A DNA stretch of 64,000 bases, taken from positions 42,477,741 through 42,541,740 of the forward strand of contig CM041465.1 in NCBI GenBank assembly GCA_023213395.1. The letters are read 5' to 3'. A program made the translations under genes and the position numbers. Each line of letters starts with the position of its first letter. Position 1 is the first letter of the stretch. The notes beneath the pieces were generated by a model. That model searched no databases and was not told the DNA's origin. It worked only from the letters and a program-made list of their open reading frames with translations. Origin of the DNA: Cycas panzhihuaensis (lineage: Eukaryota; Cycadophyta). This document shows positions 59,380 through 64,000 of this stretch, piece by piece.

Positions 59380-60420
59380 GCTAAGGACACTTTTGGTAAG
59401 AATTCCCCTTAAGATGAACATAAGGGAAACTCCTAACTAGGCTATTAAGTCTACAAAATACATATCATCAATCTTTATAAGAACATAAAAATTATGAAGG
59501 AATATTGATAAATACTAGGAAAAGAAAATTGTCTTATTATAATATTCATGAAATAATAGGACATTCAATAGAGGAATGCCAACAAAACTTGTCAACAATT
59601 GATCAATCATAATTATTATTATAATATTGCCACATTTGTAAGAATAAGATGTATAATATAAATAAGCATAATTTCACATATCAAGGAAAAAAAGGGGAAT
59701 TGGAGAGAGGTTCTAATTGATGACCTAGGATGATATAATATAAAAAAAGAGTTCTAAAACCTCCTTATCCAAGTCCTCTCTAGCATAAATAAATATTCTT
59801 ACAAGCTCAAAATAAAATCAAAGATAAAAAATCTTCCTCCCAAATGGAAAAAGATTGGTTCCTCTTGATTTTAGAGTTATTTGTTGAAAACCTTAGAATT
59901 CAAAATAAAACTAAGTGGGTCCTTACATTACTTTCTTCTATAATGATCCAAATTCTTAAGATCCTTGGAAAAAATAGTGGTTGTGGTCAAATAAGTTTCA
60001 TAGATAACTCAATGATAAGCTATAGAGGATAAGGATTTAGAACCATTGGTGAATATCAAAATTTGTAACTACATGTTCTAAGATGTGATTGTTGACTTTG
60101 GTTCCTAAGTGAACTTGATCATGAAAGAAACTTAGAGAAAATTAGGATGTTGAGGATTGGTGAAATTTCCAATCATTATAAAGGTGGTAGACCAAACTTT
60201 GATCCTATCAATGGGGAGACGACTCGGATACCCTATAACTTATTATGGAGTCACAATTGATATAGATTTTAAGGTAGTTTCCCTACCTAGAGAAAAGGAT
60301 AAATATCAAATTAGGACCCTAGGGAAGATCAATATGAGTAACTCTCTATCTAGATTCCTTAAGACACACCCTTAGAAATAAAAACTAAGTGATGATAATT
60401 CCACTTATTAAAAGATAAGG
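59380..60420 (+). pseudogene. Ty3/gypsy zinc knuckle and protease, broken
   Basis: The zinc region at 59538-59579 reads YNIHEIIGHSIEEC (plant gypsy knuckles usually start with Cys here; it is Tyr). The protease site reads DVIVDFGS then stop, VNLIMKET, near 60080-60120. The 72-codon frame at 60157-60375 (KVVDQTLILSMGRRLGYPIT, DIDFKVVSLP) is the rest of the retropepsin fold and its strand-rich tail. Assignment rests on order and motif similarity to plant gypsy polyproteins. Confidence 0.65.
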
Positions 60421-61379
60421 AAGTTATAAGGAAGATTATGCCTTAGTCTTGATAGAATAAGACAATTTGGCCATCCAATATGAGGACACTTATCACTGTC
60501 AAGCCGTATTAGATGATTTAATTAATCCTACAATATAAGGTTAATTAGATTTTAATACAACTGAACCAAATTCTATAAAATTAGAGGAAGTTTTGCAAGC
60601 TTGGTAGGAAGAATAATATGAAGAATACTTATCATATTTTAGTCTTCATACTATTCGAGTAAATCAAATATAACAAGAAGCAATCTTAATAAGTGTTACC
60701 TTTGATAGAACCTTAGATCCAATCCAATTTCTAGATTAATTAGAGAAGACAAATGAAGACTCTATGAAGTCTTGGCAATAGTTGTTAAAAGGAAGGACCT
60801 TCAATTGGTGGTTGGTATAGAAACAAAAGGGGATGTCTCACTCCAAAGTAATCTAGTATTTTTAGAGACATTTTAATCTGGAACAAAAATACCAATCAAA
60901 GTTAGTAATAAAATATGAAGGGGATATTAATCCACAAAGACATATTCAAAAATACAAAGAAAGCTAGATCAATTCAAATATACCAAATTTTTTTGGTCAT
61001 ATCATTTTCCTACTACCTTATGTAAGATCTCGTGTATATGGTTTATCAATTTAGAAAAATATCATTAAATATTTGATTGAGAAGACTTTAAGAAATAATT
61101 CTATCATATATTTTACTTCTTCGATGAGAGAAAACTAATAAAAAAAAATTACAAAAGATACGAGATTTTCTTTTTAGTATGGTGGAAAATATCCTTTATA
61201 TTTTTAAAAGAGAGAAAACATGTTATTCATTATTAATAGAGGAAACTAAGAGGGTGGCATTTGTCAATGATTCTAAGACATGGGTCAAGAGACAGAATAG
61301 TTAAAGGGACCCTAACACATGATAAAGAAACTGATAATCAAGTCTCTGAAATAAAAAAGCTCAATCTATGAACATAAGA
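60421..61379 (+). pseudogene. Ty3/gypsy polyprotein segment between protease and RT
   Basis: Interrupted coding-like plus-strand sequence: NLAIQYEDTYHCQAVLDDLI (about 60470), LDPIQFL, KSWQ and WKQKGMSHSKVI-like pieces. FDRTLDPIQFL resembles a second Gag core, so part of this may come from a different gypsy element. I cannot assign it firmly. Confidence 0.45.
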
Positions 61380-62345
61380 TGAACTAAATCATATTGTTAT
61401 TAGTGAAAGATGACTAAAACATATAGTTATAAAAGCATATGATCTTTTTAAGGAATTTAAATATGTCTTTACATGGACATACAAAGATCTCAAGGGAATT
61501 CTAGATTATATAGGAGTTATAAAAATTGAATTGCAGGAAGGAGCTAATCTAGTATGATAAAAGACATATAGGATGAACCCCAAATATAGAAAGAAAAATT
61601 AAGAAGAAATTTAAAAATTAGTTACAATAGGGTACATATACCTAGTGTAAAATAGTGACTAGGTTAGCCCAATTATCATTGCTAAGAAGAAGAATGGGAA
61701 GTCAAGGATCAACATTGACTTTAAGCACTTAACAAGGTGATAAAGAAAGATCCCTTCCTAGCACCATTAATAAAAAAAACCCTAAAGAACATGGTAGGAC
61801 AAGAGATTATTCCTTCATGGATCGATTTTTAGGATACAATTACGTATATATTATGACGGAAGATCATTAAAAAACTAATTTTTGGTTGAATAGGAATCCC
61901 AGCCATATAAAGTAATGTCATTTAATTTATCCAATGTCCTAGTTGTGTTTTTAAGAGTCATCAGAACAATGTTCAAGGAACTTATTCATAAATTCCTTAA
62001 CGAATATTTAGATAATTAGAAGATATTTGGTTTATTGAAAGACCATTTAGCTAGCTTAAGACTAATGCTACAAAAGTTTTAAGAAGTAGGGATTTTACAA
62101 ACTTAGATAAACGTTAATTTAGGGTTCCTTTGAGAACTCTATTAGGGCATGCTATTTGTTAATATGGACTAGTCATTGATCCAAAAAAATTTGAAGTGAT
62201 TTTTAATTCGAAGCCTCTAATAAATCCTACAATGATTAAAAATTTCTTGGCCATATGGGATATCATAAAAAGTTTACATAAAGATATGCTAGAATTATTT
62301 CTCCTATGGAGAAGTTGTTGTAGATAGATACAACATTTATTATTG
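61380..62345 (+). pseudogene. Ty3/gypsy reverse transcriptase, broken
   Basis: FKYVFTWTYKDLKGI opens the region, then YRMNPKYRKKN, SPIIIAKKKNGKSRINIDF (the fingers and first catalytic Asp region, about 61660-61725), SFNLSNVLVVFLRVI. The catalytic box YLDN is at about 62004-62015, where YLDD is expected. FGLLKDHLASLRLMLQKF follows, then LGHMGYHKKFT-stop-RYARII near 62250, the start of the RNase H connection. Many stops. It fades out at about 62345. Confidence 0.88.
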
Positions 62346-64000
62346 GAATAATACCTACCTTGGGGTAATTCCCATATCTCCTTTGGTAGCATGTCACAAT
62401 ATTTGTTAACACTAGGTGGTGGTGGACTTTGAGGCATATGCCAAGTCATGCCTAGACCCTAATATTCTTTAACATTACCACTCCATCAGATTTTAGTTTG
62501 TACTCTTCTCTACTTTATGTTTTAGTGTATTATAAGTGCCTTGAGATTCTAACATTTGGTGTCATAGTGATATTACTTCTCTCCAGTATATAGTCTATTC
62601 AATCTACGTATAAATCTTCTATGTCCTTTGGTAAAGTATTGACTTTTAGAAGGTGTTCAATCAGTATTGAGCACCTTGTGGATTGACTATGTCTGACATC
62701 TTAAGGATTGACTATGTTTGACACATACGTCTATTTAATTTGAAGTGTCTAAGTCTATGCTTGAAGTATTGAAACTAATGTTCACATATGGTTATTATTT
62801 CCATTTAATATGTTTATGGGTATGTTTTTGTTTAGATAATTAAAATATTTATGCCTTTGCCTTTAGTCTAATATTCTGTTCAATTTATGGTCTACTTATT
62901 ACATAATTTATATGGTCATTATTTATTTATGTCACATCATATTAATAGCTACAAGTATGTCTATACGTTTGTAAATTGTTAAACATTTACTAGCCCACAA
63001 CTATATTTTTGAGATTACATCTTGTGTTTCCATTTGAGTTTGCAACTATACTTATGGGATTGAATTTTATGTACATATCTCATACGCTCATTCTAGCCCA
63101 TTATTAGGTTCATTCTACCTTGTGTGCCTAATCTACCTCTTCCTCTATCTTGCTCTATTTTTTTTAATGTAGGAAACCCTCAACCTAGAAACTCTAGCAA
63201 CTTCTATTTAAGTCCAGACACCCTCCCTATGGATCTACTGAGAGAATATTAATCAACACACCCTACTTATGGATCTATCAATATGATTAGCCTATTTCAT
63301 ATACTAGTTTATATATTACATCCATTCAGTCTAATTATCTATTTATATGATTGCATCAAGTTGTCTGCCAACCTTTCACATCGAGCATATATATGCCCAT
63401 CTAAAATTACTGTTAGTTGTACTCACACTATATGGTCTCGTGATTAAAGGTGAGCTCTAAACATTGTTACATCTATTGTAAATTTACATATCTACATTCA
63501 AAGTCATCTTTAAAGAAATGAGTATGTTTAAATGTGAACCTTACTGAAATCTAATAAGTAACTAGTCAAATTAATAAGTGGGACAAGTTATCCCTCTCTC
63601 ATTCAGATCAACATTTTCGCACTAAGTCTCTTATGCATATTTTTCAAGGTTTTTCTTTTTGGCTACTATTAAAGAGGTAAAAAAAAAATTGTTTAAAAGG
63701 TTTTTTGGGTTGTAGTGATCATTCAAATCTCCATAACTTGCATATTTAAAGCCTTTTTTTTTTTTTTAAGTTATTAATTTTATTGGGTCCTTTATTTTTC
63801 TCTGATCAAAATAAGTAGCTACGCTTATATATTGGGCTTATATTTTATATATGAATGTAAGTATGCAAGAAGAGAGGATGTACAAAACATTAGTCTACAA
63901 TAGGTCCCTAGGGTGTGGAGGACCTAAGCAAAGGAGGATATGAACATATGCCCCCTTGGGCTTCTTGCACATCTTGTGCACACAGTTGTAGAGTAGAAAG
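62346..64000. other. Unassigned AT-rich sequence
   Basis: No coding homology recognised; a T run lies at about 63755-63768. The minus frame at 62159-62449 overlaps the end of the gypsy reverse transcriptase and looks like a shadow. Confidence 0.4.

Overview
The window looks like a gene-poor, AT-rich stretch of a plant nuclear genome, probably a large one. The evidence is wall-to-wall decayed retroelements of plant type: Ty1/copia and Ty3/gypsy elements whose primer sites resemble TGGTATCAGAGC, L1-like LINEs with a plant-type RNase H, and fragments of two plant gene families. A conifer-like or other giant genome would fit the density and decay, but the sequence does not settle the species. I found no intact host gene, rRNA, tRNA or CRISPR array.

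Layout. 1-1199: antisense start of a copia gag-protease. 2.8-8.75 kb: a near full-length but broken L1-like LINE on the minus strand. 8.76-9.97 kb: the end of a copia element and its 3' LTR. 10.85-11.99 kb: an antisense pseudogene of a plant tandem-BRCT protein. 12.5 and 13.5 kb: TA-rich microsatellites. 13,993-24,817: a complete copia element with 5-bp target duplication ATTAC. Its leader holds an antisense piece of a PRAF-type (RCC1/FYVE/BRX) gene, and a 3.4-kb non-autonomous LTR element sits nested inside it, flanked by an unusual 99-bp duplication.

25.4-50.06 kb is a three-level nest. Element A (minus) is split by element B (minus, target duplication TAGTC). B is split by element C (plus, target duplication AGAGT) and separately by a young 5'-truncated LINE (17-bp target duplication). 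LTR divergence counted by eye falls from A (about 14%) to B (about 11%) to C (about 3.4%), as the nesting order requires. 54.0-62.35 kb: a decayed Ty3/gypsy element interrupted by another LTR-bounded non-autonomous unit, which itself carries a 270-bp LINE tail with a 17-bp target duplication. 50.07-53.6 kb and 62.35-64.0 kb hold nothing I recognise.

Nothing here works together as a pathway. The biology is transposition, nesting, capture of host gene pieces and mutational decay. The decay is directional: most internal stops are TAG or TAA where CAG, CAA or TGG is expected, every retroelement zinc knuckle I could place has at least one Cys turned to Tyr, and several protease, integrase and reverse transcriptase active sites carry damaging substitutions. 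This is the expected mark of C-to-T change at methylated cytosines.
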